From Defluviitaleaceae bacterium (GTDB taxonomy: Bacteria; Bacillota; Clostridia; Lachnospirales; WRBF01): a stretch of 64,000 nucleotides of DNA. Positions 9,267 to 19,361 of this stretch are shown piece after piece (the first letter of the stretch is position 1; every line of letters begins with the position of its first letter). The notes beneath the pieces are model-generated. The model was not told where the DNA came from. It ran no database searches and worked only from the letters and a program-made list of their open reading frames with translations. The position numbers and the translations under genes were made by a program. The DNA is taken from the NCBI GenBank assembly GCA_009784685.1, contig WRBF01000001.1:25784-89783 (forward strand). The letters run 5' to 3'.

Positions 9267-11203
9267 TACATAACCCTCTTAAATCTTTTTTCCAGTTCAT
9301 ATTTTGGTATTTCTATTATTGTTGGTCTTCCATGTGGACATGTAAAAGGATTTTCAAGTTTAGTCACTTGGCTAATAAGCTCTTTTGCCTCTGTATAGCT
9401 AAGTTTATCGTTGCCTTTAACTGCTGCCTTACATGCAATTGATGCGATAGCATCTGTTTTGACATCATAAATATTTGATACAGCTGTCTCAATTTTAGAA
9501 AGCTTATCTAGAATTTCTAAAAAGAAATTAACATCCTCAGTGTCTTTTAGCAAATATGGAACAGCACGGATTGCGATTTCCTTTTCGCCAAATTTATCTA
9601 TATCAAATCCAAATTGCTCAAATAAATCCCGATTTTCATCAACTATTGACATTTCCTTAGGAGTTATAGTTAAAACATAAGGGTTAAGAATCGGCTGAGA
9701 AACGATATCGGGCTTTTCCTTTAGCTTTTTAGAAAGCTGATCGTACAAACAACGCTCATGAGCAGCGTGTTGATCCATAATATACATTTTGCTACCCTGC
9801 TCTATTATCCAATATGTATTAAAGAGCTGCCCGACAATTTTATAGTCAATGAAAATTTGAGGTTTAGAATTCGTTTTTTCAGCTTGATAACTTGAATCAG
9901 CTTTTAAATTTTTAATGGTATCATCTTTTTCAACAGGAATATTATTGCATTCTATTGAATTGACTTCATCTAAATTATCTTCGATTAATAATCCTGCTTG
10001 TTCTTCATAAATTTCGTTATATGGATTAGGAGTGAATGTTTGTTCAGAAACATCAGAAGAATCTTTTGGTATCGGCTTGTTGGCATACACACTGTTAATT
10101 ATATCCGCATATTTTGATACACTAGATTTAGCCGACGAAGACTCAGTTGTTTCTGATACTTGGATAGGCTTAGTAAGATAATCATCTTTTTGCCAACTTG
10201 CAGCGGGTATCAAATTTTGCCCGGAAAAAGCTTTTTTGACTGCTGCGCTCACAATCTCAAGTATTTTTTCATCATTCCAAAACCGAACTTCAAGCTTTGT
10301 AGGGTGAACGTTTATATCGATAAGCGACGGATGTATTTTTATGAACAGGAAAAACACAGGAAACTTCCCTATCGGCAGCATTGTTTTTAATGTCTGCTCT
10401 GTGGCTGACGAAACTATTTCGCTCTTTATATGCCGCCCGTTTATGAACATATGTTCATAGGAACGATTGCTTCTATACATTTCAGGTTTACATATATAAC
10501 CTGTTACATGTACATTTTCACCTAAATAGTCAATGGGCAAAAGACAGGAGGCTGTTTCTTTGCCGTAAATCTGATAAATTGTTGATTTAAGGTCTCCATC
10601 ACCTTTTGTTCTAATCAATTTCGAGCCATTGTTTATATAGTTGAATGATATATGCGGGTTTCCTAAAGCGATTTTTGTTATAACATCTGAGATATATCCG
10701 CTTTCAGTTGCAGTTTTTTTCAAAAATTTTCGGCGTGCGGGTATGTTATAGAACAAATTGCGAACAGATATTATAGTTCCGTTTGCCGCTGCAACATCTT
10801 GCTCTCTAACAAACTCTCCGCCGTTAACTTCAAGGCAAAATCCCATTTCTGATGTCTTTGTTTTAGTTAGCATCTCAACTTGTGCAACAGACGCTATGCT
10901 CGAAAGTGCCTCGCCTCTAAACCCAAGCGACATAACATTTTCCAAGTCATCAATATTTCGAATTTTACTCGTCGAATGCTTTAAAAATGCAGTTTTAGCT
11001 TCGTTTTTATCAATACCGATACCGTTATCAGTTATTTGAACAAGTGAAACGCCGCCGTCTTTTATTTCAATCGTAATAGCATTCGCCTTGGCATCAATAG
11101 AGTTCTCAACAAGCTCTTTTACAACAGAAACAGGCCGCTCGACAACTTCGCCTGCGGCTATTTTATTTATTAAATCAGTATCTAGAAGTTTAATATGTGA
11201 CAT
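9266..11203 (-). CDS. mutL: DNA mismatch repair protein MutL
   Basis: DLINKIAAGEVVERPVSVVKELVENSIDA, GFRGEALSSIASV; start overlaps mutS stop. Confidence 0.96.
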   Translation of the reverse strand: MSHIKLLDTDLINKIAAGEVVERPVSVVKELVENSIDAKANAITIEIKDGGVSLVQITDNGIGIDKNEAKTAFLKHSTSKIRNIDDLENVMSLGFRGEALSSIASVAQVEMLTKTKTSEMGFCLEVNGGEFVREQDVAAANGTIISVRNLFYNIPARRKFLKKTATESGYISDVITKIALGNPHISFNYINNGSKLIRTKGDGDLKSTIYQIYGKETASCLLPIDYLGENVHVTGYICKPEMYRSNRSYEHMFINGRHIKSEIVSSATEQTLKTMLPIGKFPVFFLFIKIHPSLIDINVHPTKLEVRFWNDEKILEIVSAAVKKAFSGQNLIPAASWQKDDYLTKPIQVSETTESSSAKSSVSKYADIINSVYANKPIPKDSSDVSEQTFTPNPYNEIYEEQAGLLIEDNLDEVNSIECNNIPVEKDDTIKNLKADSSYQAEKTNSKPQIFIDYKIVGQLFNTYWIIEQGSKMYIMDQHAAHERCLYDQLSKKLKEKPDIVSQPILNPYVLTITPKEMSIVDENRDLFEQFGFDIDKFGEKEIAIRAVPYLLKDTEDVNFFLEILDKLSKIETAVSNIYDVKTDAIASIACKAAVKGNDKLSYTEAKELISQVTKLENPFTCPHGRPTIIEIPKYELEKRFKRVM

Positions 11204-13806
11204 TATGCTTTACCAAAGCCCTTGCTCATATTTTGATAATCAAAAAGCTTGCGAAGCGCATCACGAGGTGTTATTGCATCTATATCAAGCTCCATGATTT
11301 CTTTAATGATTACATATTCCTGGGATAGTTCCTTATCTTTATCCTGACCGTAAACTACATCTTTGCGGCTTTCTATTTTCTTTCTACTGCTTGCGATATC
11401 TGCATGATTTAAAGAACTTAATATTTCATCAGCACGAGATAATATGCTCTTAGGCAATCCGGCAAGCTTTGCAACATGCAGTCCATAGCTGTTGTCAGCT
11501 CCGCCTCTGGCAATCTTTCGTAAAAATATTATATCTTCACCTTGTTCTCGTATTAGCATCCGATAATTTTTAACACCGGAAATCTTACCTTCAAGTTCTG
11601 AAAGCTCGTGATAATGTGTTGAAAATAAAGTTCTTGCACCAATTTGGGAGCAAATATATTCAAGAACCGACCAAGCAATGCTAAGCCCGTCAAACGTGCT
11701 TGTCCCCCGCCCTATTTCATCCAAAATAAGCAAGCTGTTTTTGGTTGAAGTATTTATGATATTTGCAACTTCAGACATTTCAACCATAAATGTGCTCTGA
11801 CCGATAGACAGATCATCAGAAGCCCCAACACGAGTAAATATTTTATCAACAACACCTATAACGCCGCTTTCCGCAGGGATAAACGAACCAATTTGAGCCA
11901 TAAGTATAATAAGTGCTGTCTGACGCATATACGTTGATTTTCCTGCCATATTAGGTCCGGTGATTATCAATAGTCTATCATCGGATTCATCTAAAAATAC
12001 ATCATTTGGCACGAATGAAATGCCGGATATAGTTTCAAGAACAGGATGCCTTCCATCTTTAATGTTAATCTCATCACCGTTTGTTATCTCAGGCTTTGCA
12101 TAGTTATAGTTATCCGCCGACTCAGCCAACGACTGAAAAACATCAATAGTTGAAATTATTTGTGCTGTAAGTTGTATTCTATGTACTTCATTCGCTATCT
12201 TTTCCAAAATCTCTAAATAGAGCATGTTTTCAAGTTCTAAGATTTTTTCTTCAGCTTCAAGTATCGCATCTTCGATTTCTTTAAGCTCAATAGTCGTATA
12301 TCTTTCACCATTTGCCATAGTTTGACGGCGTATGTAATTTGAAGGCACGAGGTTAATGTTTGAATTAGTAACCTCAATAAAGTAGCCGAATATTTTGTTA
12401 TATTTTATCTTTAGGCTTTTAATACCGGTCGCTTTACGTTCTTCAGCTTCTTTTTCAAGCAACCATACAGCACCTTTATTTCTCGCATTTTTGTATCTGT
12501 CAAGTTCTTGATTGTACCCTGACTTTATCATGTTGCCGTCTTTTAAATTAGCAGGGGCATGTTCATCTATAGAGTTTTCGATTAATTCATAAATATCTTC
12601 AAGAGTATCAAGTGCCTCGTACATTTCTTTTGTAAGTTTAGAATTACACTCTGAAATAAATCTCTTTATTTCCGGGATTTGAAGCAGTGAAAGCTTTAAG
12701 CTAGTTAAATCCCGTCCGCTTGCGCTACGGTAGATTATTTTACCCATTAGCCTTTCAATATCACCTATAATCGAAAGAGTATCTCTTATATCATTTCTTA
12801 CATACATACTATCCTTCAGTTCAGATACAGTGTCAAGCCGTCTTTTAATATCATCACTATCAATAAGCGGCTGCTCTATCCATTTTCGCAGCAGTCTCCC
12901 ACCCATAGATGTTTTTGTTTTATCAAGAACCCATAAAAGCGTACCCTTTTTACTTCTGTCTCTAATAGATTCAGTCAGCTCAAGATGTCTTCGTGATGAT
13001 GCATCAAGAGACATAAATTTGTTTTTTCCATAATATTTTATTAAGTTAATATGAGAAAGATCATTCCGTTGAGTCTCTTTCAAATATTGCAAAAGAGCCC
13101 CGGAAGCAGAAACTGCGACTCCCCTGCCCTCCAAGCCAAAGCTGTTTATATTATGGATTTTAAAATGAGTACAAATATTTTTTGCAGCAGTTGAATACTC
13201 AAAATTCCAACTGTAATATTCAAATGGTTTTATGTTAAACAACTGTTCAATACTCTTTTGGTTATCGGGTACTTTGTTTACAATAAGTTCCTTCGGTTTA
13301 ATTCTTGCAATTTCATCAATTACTTCGTTACTAAAGTCATTCTCAATTTGAGTAGTAAAAAACTCACCTGTTGTAACATCACAAAAAGCAAGACCTATGC
13401 CTTCAATTGAATAAAATAAGCTCATAATATAGTTGTTAGCAGTATCATCAAGTATCTTCCCGTCAGTTACAGTACCGGGAGTAATAATACGTACTACTTC
13501 CCGTTTAACTAACGATTTAGTCTTAGATGCTTCTTCAACTTGTTCGCAAATCGCAACTTTATGACCATTTTCAACAAGCTTTGCTATATATGTGTCCGCA
13601 GCATGAAAGGGAATTCCACACATAGGTACTCTTTCTTTTTGTCCGCACTCCCTTCCGGTTAAAACGAGACCAAGAATTTCTGATGCTTTCACTGCATCTT
13701 CAAAAAACATCTCATAAAAATCTCCAAGCCTAAAGAATAAAAAGGAATCACTGTTTACCGCTTTAATTTGGAGATATTGTTCCATCATCGGTGAATATTT
13801 AGCCAT
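11203..13806 (-). CDS. mutS: DNA mismatch repair protein MutS
   Basis: MMEQYLQIK, FRLGDFYEMFFEDA, TGPNMAGKSTYMRQ, DEIGRGTSTFDGLSIAW. Confidence 0.97.
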   Translation of the reverse strand: MAKYSPMMEQYLQIKAVNSDSFLFFRLGDFYEMFFEDAVKASEILGLVLTGRECGQKERVPMCGIPFHAADTYIAKLVENGHKVAICEQVEEASKTKSLVKREVVRIITPGTVTDGKILDDTANNYIMSLFYSIEGIGLAFCDVTTGEFFTTQIENDFSNEVIDEIARIKPKELIVNKVPDNQKSIEQLFNIKPFEYYSWNFEYSTAAKNICTHFKIHNINSFGLEGRGVAVSASGALLQYLKETQRNDLSHINLIKYYGKNKFMSLDASSRRHLELTESIRDRSKKGTLLWVLDKTKTSMGGRLLRKWIEQPLIDSDDIKRRLDTVSELKDSMYVRNDIRDTLSIIGDIERLMGKIIYRSASGRDLTSLKLSLLQIPEIKRFISECNSKLTKEMYEALDTLEDIYELIENSIDEHAPANLKDGNMIKSGYNQELDRYKNARNKGAVWLLEKEAEERKATGIKSLKIKYNKIFGYFIEVTNSNINLVPSNYIRRQTMANGERYTTIELKEIEDAILEAEEKILELENMLYLEILEKIANEVHRIQLTAQIISTIDVFQSLAESADNYNYAKPEITNGDEINIKDGRHPVLETISGISFVPNDVFLDESDDRLLIITGPNMAGKSTYMRQTALIILMAQIGSFIPAESGVIGVVDKIFTRVGASDDLSIGQSTFMVEMSEVANIINTSTKNSLLILDEIGRGTSTFDGLSIAWSVLEYICSQIGARTLFSTHYHELSELEGKISGVKNYRMLIREQGEDIIFLRKIARGGADNSYGLHVAKLAGLPKSILSRADEILSSLNHADIASSRKKIESRKDVVYGQDKDKELSQEYVIIKEIMELDIDAITPRDALRKLFDYQNMSKGFGKA

Positions 13807-13926
13807 AAAATAAAATGCCTTCCTGTGATTAGGAGTTTAATAAATTTGAAAACTTAAATACAATGCTAGTCTTGTATCAAAAATGCTGCAATTTTATACG
13901 TATTTTTAATTATGGGAAAGTGTTAG

Positions 13927-14328
13927 TTAACCGCAGCTGTTGCAGCTATCACCAGAACATCCATGACATCCGCATTCATCGGATGCATCAACACCTGTTA
14001 TTGTAAACTTTAAAATATTCATAACGCCGTTTACAAACTCGTTAAATTCTGATTCAGCCATCATAAGATTTTCTATCGTTTCATTGTTTTTAAGCTCTTC
14101 TGCCATTTTCATAAGTTTTTCTGAATTTGCAGCAAATTCATCCGGGGCAATTTCGCCTCTGGCAGCTCTTGATCTTACATCTGTTTGAAATGCGCTGTAT
14201 TCCTCAAGTCCTTTTTTGGCATCAAGGTTTTCATCAAATTTTTTCCTTGCATCATGAAGTTTTTTTGCTTCATTTGATTCCAAAATCAAATTGCCTAACT
14301 CTCTTGCCTTTTCATAATAAGTTGACAT
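13927..14328 (-). CDS. YlbF/YmcA-family regulator (RicF-like) with Cys-rich C-terminal tail
   Basis: N-terminal YlbF-type helix; C-terminus ECGCHGCSGDSCNSCG; next to miaB and mutS. Confidence 0.8.
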   Translation of the reverse strand: MSTYYEKARELGNLILESNEAKKLHDARKKFDENLDAKKGLEEYSAFQTDVRSRAARGEIAPDEFAANSEKLMKMAEELKNNETIENLMMAESEFNEFVNGVMNILKFTITGVDASDECGCHGCSGDSCNSCG

Positions 14329-14342
14329 TTAAATATCTCCTT

Positions 14343-15755
14343 TTAGGCTATAACGCCCATCAAATAAAATGTTTTACAATCAGTTACTTTAATGTTTAAA
14401 ATTTTCCCGATAAGCGACGAATCCCCTTTAAAATGCACAGTAGTGTTGTTGTATGCTCTGCCCGTAATTAAGGTTTCATCCTTTTCATTTACTTCTTCGG
14501 CAAATACTTCAATCGTTTCGCCGACCAATTGTTTATTTATTTCATAAATACCGTCATTCAACATCTTTAAAAGCCTGTTAAATCTTTCTTTTGCAACATC
14601 TTCCGGAACCTGCTCGTCCATATTTGCGGCGGGAGTGCCTGTCCGTTTTGAATACAGGAACGTATAGGCTGTTGAATACCCAACCCTTTTAACAACATCA
14701 AGTGTTTCAAGAAAATCCTCTTCCGTTTCTGACGGAAAACCTACTATAATGTCAGTAGTAATAGCTGCCCCGGGTATTTCCTTCTTAATTTTATCAGCAA
14801 GATATAAATAATCATCTTTGGAATATTTCCGGTTCATAAGTTCAAGAACACGGCTGCTTCCGGATTGTAAAGGAAGGTGAATATGGTTGCATATATTATC
14901 ACAATCACGTATAGCATAAATAACTTCATCTGATAAATCCTTTGGATGCGATGTCATAAACCTTATACGCTTAACGCCTTGGATAGAATTTATTTCCCGC
15001 AAAAGACCGCCGAAAGTTTCACCATTTACTAAATCATTACCATAGCTGTTTACATTTTGCCCAAGCAGCATTATCTCAATAACACCATCAGCAGCAAGCT
15101 CTTTAACTTCATTTATTATGTCAGCTTTACGTCGGCTTCTTTCTCTGCCTCTTACATATGGGACTATACAGTATGAGCAAAAGTTATTACAACCATACAT
15201 TATGTTAACACTTGCTTTGTATTTATGTTGCCGCACAGCAACAGTCTCGGTTTCAAATTCATCATGCGATTCCCAAACATCAATAATCATTCCGCCAGAG
15301 GTAAGGCAAGTATATAAAAGCTCAGGCAATACATGCATATTAAACGTACCGAATATTAAGTCAACATTTCGGTACGATTCTTTTATCTTTGATATAACAG
15401 TATCTTGCTGCATCATGCAGCCGCATAACACGATTTTAATATCCGGTCGTTCTTGCTTAAGCTTTTTAAGATAGCCTAAGTTACCGTATACTCTATTTTC
15501 TGCATTTTCCCTTACACAGCATGTATTGTAAATTATAATATCCGCTTCTTTTTCGTTTTCAGAAGCCGCATATCCCATTTCAAACAAAAGTCCTAAAAGA
15601 ATTTCGGAATCATGCGCATTCATCTGACATCCGAAAGTAGATATATAAGCGGTTTTTTGCCTTCCTAAAACCTGTTTATTAGCTTGGTTGAGCTCTTTTA
15701 CGGCGGTTATATATTTTTTTTGCTCTGCGAGTTTATTTTTGTCGATTTTGGACAT
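14343..15755 (-). CDS. miaB: tRNA-2-methylthio-N6-dimethylallyladenosine synthase
   Basis: STFGCQMNAHDSE, radical SAM CNNFCSYCIVP, TRAM domain. Confidence 0.96.
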   Translation of the reverse strand: MSKIDKNKLAEQKKYITAVKELNQANKQVLGRQKTAYISTFGCQMNAHDSEILLGLLFEMGYAASENEKEADIIIYNTCCVRENAENRVYGNLGYLKKLKQERPDIKIVLCGCMMQQDTVISKIKESYRNVDLIFGTFNMHVLPELLYTCLTSGGMIIDVWESHDEFETETVAVRQHKYKASVNIMYGCNNFCSYCIVPYVRGRERSRRKADIINEVKELAADGVIEIMLLGQNVNSYGNDLVNGETFGGLLREINSIQGVKRIRFMTSHPKDLSDEVIYAIRDCDNICNHIHLPLQSGSSRVLELMNRKYSKDDYLYLADKIKKEIPGAAITTDIIVGFPSETEEDFLETLDVVKRVGYSTAYTFLYSKRTGTPAANMDEQVPEDVAKERFNRLLKMLNDGIYEINKQLVGETIEVFAEEVNEKDETLITGRAYNNTTVHFKGDSSLIGKILNIKVTDCKTFYLMGVIA

Positions 15756-15773
15756 TACCTGCTCCTTGGTGTT

Positions 15774-16295
15774 TTATTGTATCAAGTTAGAGAAGTATTC
15801 ATTTTTCAACATTGAGTATACAATTTGATCTAAATATCCTCTGTCTGCTTTATAACTTTGCCTTAAGACCCCATCTTTCTTCATTTTAAGGCTTTCATAA
15901 AGCTTTATCCCGGCAACATTATCCGGATATACATCTAGCCAAAACCGGTTAATGTTTAATTCTTCAAAAGCGTACTTTAAGTGAGCATTAATAGCTTCGC
16001 GCCCATAGCCTTTCCCCTTATCAGTTACAACAAAACGCCTAAGCTCGAAAACCTCAGACTTAAAATCAACCTTTGAAAGCGAATAACCTATTGGGATATT
16101 GTCTTCAACATGATAAAAAACAAGCAAAAGATGTTGGCCGTCGTTAATCTCAGCCAAATGTTCTTCATATGTCCCAATCCAAATGAAATCTTTATTATCC
16201 GGATGTTTTTCGGTCTCAATTATAAAATTTATATCTGATTCAACTGCGCTTATTATCCTAAGCCTTTCTGTAGTAACTTCTTTTTTTAGTCTCAT
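15774..16295 (-). CDS. GNAT family N-acetyltransferase
   Basis: RRFVVTDKGKGYGREAINAHLKYAFEELNINRFWLDVYPDN. Confidence 0.85.
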   Translation of the reverse strand: MRLKKEVTTERLRIISAVESDINFIIETEKHPDNKDFIWIGTYEEHLAEINDGQHLLLVFYHVEDNIPIGYSLSKVDFKSEVFELRRFVVTDKGKGYGREAINAHLKYAFEELNINRFWLDVYPDNVAGIKLYESLKMKKDGVLRQSYKADRGYLDQIVYSMLKNEYFSNLIQ

Positions 16296-16810
16296 GCTTT
16301 TTTCAAGACTTTCAAAATTTCTCCAACATATAACACATGAAAATCTTTTTCAGGGTAATGTTGATCTATAATTCTTTTGTCAATAAAGCAAGCTTCTTTA
16401 AGCGGCTCTTCATATAGCTTTCTACATATTATTGTAAGTTCACCTTCAGAAAAATAAGGATCTTTGCCATCATACACAACTGTAAGTTCTGCTTTTTTAA
16501 TCTTATCTTCATCACGCCCGGAAGTTACTCCTAAATAACGCAATTTTTCTTTATAGCACTCGTTAAAGAATGTTAGAGAGAAATTTTCTGCCGAATCTAT
16601 AAATTCTTTTGTAAACCTTTGTGGACGTATAACAATAAATGCCGCATCCCTATGCCACATATGCCCAAGCCCGCCCCATGATGCGGTCATAGTGTTTACT
16701 TTGCCGTCTTTTTCTGCTGTAACAAGCATCCATTTATTTGCTATAACATTAAATACGTTATCGTTAATATCCCTTGGTGATATTTCTATAAAATTTTGCA
16801 TAAAATCCAT
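16292..16810 (-). CDS. Flavin reductase family protein
   Basis: KWMLVTAEKDGKVNTMTASWGGLG, VIRPQRFTKEFID. Confidence 0.85.
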   Translation of the reverse strand: MDFMQNFIEISPRDINDNVFNVIANKWMLVTAEKDGKVNTMTASWGGLGHMWHRDAAFIVIRPQRFTKEFIDSAENFSLTFFNECYKEKLRYLGVTSGRDEDKIKKAELTVVYDGKDPYFSEGELTIICRKLYEEPLKEACFIDKRIIDQHYPEKDFHVLYVGEILKVLKKA

Positions 16811-16811
16811 C

Positions 16812-18413
16812 CTATTCTTCTATATTTTTGAAAACCTGCCCTATTCTTAGAATATTCGGGTATGCCTTTTTGTGATTATATTTTTTTATAGCTTTGATTT
16901 CAATTTCAAATTTAAGAGGCGATTCCCCTTCAATAACAAGCAAAAACTTATGACCAATAGGTAAGTTAAGGTCTGCGAGATTATCATCCGTTGTTTTACT
17001 TGAATTTTTCTTACGATCATACGGTGTATAACGTGAAAAAACATCTTCTTGCCCACTCATGTAAAAGCAATAGTCATTAGTCCCTCTAACACCAAAGGCG
17101 GAACATATTTCTGCAAATAAAACTTTCAACGGGTTAATTGGTATGATTTCCATAGCTTTCCAGTATTTCCGGTCAGACATGATTGAAATTTTAATTTCAT
17201 AAACATCGTCTATATCGGGCATGCCAAAAATATCCGAAACAATGCTTCTAACTTCAGCATCATTTGCTTCTTCGTCTCCGTGAACTATTTGTATCATTTT
17301 AAGAGCTCGTTCAAATTTAAGGTTACCGTCAAAGGGACCTGGAACACCATCTCCTCTTGGGTTGACACCTTTACTGTTTGTAACAATTTTTCCAAGCTCA
17401 GTTAAATGAAAGTATGTACATGGAGAAAAAAGTGTGGTATCAATATCGCCGCCTTCATTAATAACTTCTATAAAGAAATCTATATCTTCCTCTAGATCAT
17501 ATGGTATAAGAAACTCCGGTGTTATAATTTTCAAATAAAACCCAAATGGAGTGTGAAAGTATTTATCAATAATAATCCCTAAAAAGAATGTGCTTGACAT
17601 AACCATATGATAGAATTCATCAAACCCATCTTCATCATCAAAATCAAGAAAATTACTCTCATCAAGGTCAAAAAACTCTGCAATATCTATACCAAGAGAC
17701 GAATAAATTTTTTCAAACAAAGCATCTGTAGTAATTGGATTTTGAATCAATTCAAGAATAGAATCTGCATCTATAACTCCTTTGTTAAGCGGGATAACTT
17801 GATTAATATGGGAAGCGGCTACTTCTGCGGTTGCCTCATATATCTTAAAGAATATTTCTTTATTAGGCAGACTGTACAATTTTTCATATTCTTCGCTTAC
17901 CCTTGCATGGTGTGAATGAATCGAAGGTGCTTCAGTTAAAATACCAAGGTTTACAGCAACAAGATTTAAATACTCAACGTAAAAAGGGTCTAAAAGGCTA
18001 ACTTTATTTAATACCAGAGAAACATCCTTTTCTGTTATAAACAAATCTTCATCAACTTTAATATCAGGCATACAATGCTCAACAAAAGCTTTTAAATCTC
18101 CTACCACAGGATGATCCTCAACTAAGTAGGTCATCATTAAAACATTTTCAGTTATCTGACTACTACCCTGCCTCTTACCAATAAACGGTTGAGGGAATAT
18201 TTTCCTATTATGAATTTTATTAATTTCTGATACAAAATTCGCAGGGGATAAAAGCGTATCCTCAATAAGCGCAGAGTAATACCATCTTCGAAAAAAAGAG
18301 AGAAAATATTTCTGAATTTTAAGCTTATTCCCTTTTTTATGTTTTTCAAGTGAATCGCTGTAAAATCTAAAATATAGTTCCATGAAATAACCTATGTTGT
18401 TATCGTAATCCAT
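16812..18413 (-). CDS. Uncharacterised protein with divergent C-terminal pRiA4b ORF-3-like domain
   Basis: C-terminus YEIKISIMSDRKYWKAMEIIPINPLKVLFAEICSAFGV...LPIGHKFLLVIEG...YPNILRIGQ resembles the pRiA4b ORF-3 pattern; N-terminal ~350 aa unassigned. Confidence 0.6.
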   Translation of the reverse strand: MDYDNNIGYFMELYFRFYSDSLEKHKKGNKLKIQKYFLSFFRRWYYSALIEDTLLSPANFVSEINKIHNRKIFPQPFIGKRQGSSQITENVLMMTYLVEDHPVVGDLKAFVEHCMPDIKVDEDLFITEKDVSLVLNKVSLLDPFYVEYLNLVAVNLGILTEAPSIHSHHARVSEEYEKLYSLPNKEIFFKIYEATAEVAASHINQVIPLNKGVIDADSILELIQNPITTDALFEKIYSSLGIDIAEFFDLDESNFLDFDDEDGFDEFYHMVMSSTFFLGIIIDKYFHTPFGFYLKIITPEFLIPYDLEEDIDFFIEVINEGGDIDTTLFSPCTYFHLTELGKIVTNSKGVNPRGDGVPGPFDGNLKFERALKMIQIVHGDEEANDAEVRSIVSDIFGMPDIDDVYEIKISIMSDRKYWKAMEIIPINPLKVLFAEICSAFGVRGTNDYCFYMSGQEDVFSRYTPYDRKKNSSKTTDDNLADLNLPIGHKFLLVIEGESPLKFEIEIKAIKKYNHKKAYPNILRIGQVFKNIEE

Positions 18414-18642
18414 AAAGCCCCACCTATTGCCAATTTTTCGTTATATTTTTTAAAATCTTACATTACGCAATTATACAGTTAGATCACTTGCATGTCAAAT
18501 TGACGCTTATATTTAATTTCCTTTGTTAATTGTAACATTTTCTCTTTTTCTGTAGTTATACGACTACAATAATAACATAATTAAGGGGTACAATCAAGAT
18601 TAAGCGTAGTCGGATAGCTACAAATATTTTTGAGGTATAAAT

Positions 18643-18891
18643 ATGAAAAAGATTTTGCGAGATTCACATATTGGAGAAAACATCAAACGAATCAGGCTGT
18701 TACAGGGATATACTCAAGATCAAGTTGTTGTAGGTTTGCATCTTTTAGGCAGCCCATTGCACCGAGTTTCTTATGCCCAGATAGAATCTGGTCGTAATAA
18801 CATATTCGTTTCTGATCTGGTTGCTATGCAGCAGTTCTTTCAGGTTGAATATTCAGAATTTTTCAAAGATATACCAACATCACGCCAATAA
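18643..18891 (+). CDS. XRE-family HTH transcriptional regulator
   Basis: IGENIKRIRLLQGYTQDQVV...YAQIESGRNNIFVSDLVAM. Confidence 0.85.
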   Translation: MKKILRDSHIGENIKRIRLLQGYTQDQVVVGLHLLGSPLHRVSYAQIESGRNNIFVSDLVAMQQFFQVEYSEFFKDIPTSRQ

Positions 18892-19299
18892 ATATAGCTT
18901 AGAATATAGTTTTAACATATCCTCAAATTCTTTAGACGTAGGATCTTTTGAGTTCCAATCTATGCTTACACTGTCATTTTCATATCTTGGGATGACGTGC
19001 ATATGAAAATGATGTACTGTTTGGTTTGCCGCAGCCTCGTTATTTTGTAATATATTTATACCTTCGCAGTTTAGTACCTTTTTTAACTTAATTGCTGTTT
19101 CAGCAGCAAGAGGATACAGCCTCTCCGCCACTGCTAAGTCAAGCTCATAAATATTTGAATAGTGCTTTTTCGTAATTATAAGCATATGCCCCAAATTGGA
19201 CGGAAACTTGTCAAGAATTACTTTAAAATAATCATCTTCATAAACGGTATATGAAGGTATTTCATCTTTTATTATTTTGCAAAAAATACATTCTGACAT
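18880..19299 (-). CDS. HIT family hydrolase
   Basis: CIFCKIIKDEIPS and histidine triad HHFHMHVIPRY. Confidence 0.93.
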   Translation of the reverse strand: MSECIFCKIIKDEIPSYTVYEDDYFKVILDKFPSNLGHMLIITKKHYSNIYELDLAVAERLYPLAAETAIKLKKVLNCEGINILQNNEAAANQTVHHFHMHVIPRYENDSVSIDWNSKDPTSKEFEDMLKLYSKLYLLA

Positions 19300-19361
19300 T
19301 TTGTTATCACCCTACCTTTTTCAAAATGCTATATCTTCCCATTCGTGTTTTAATTTAGAAT

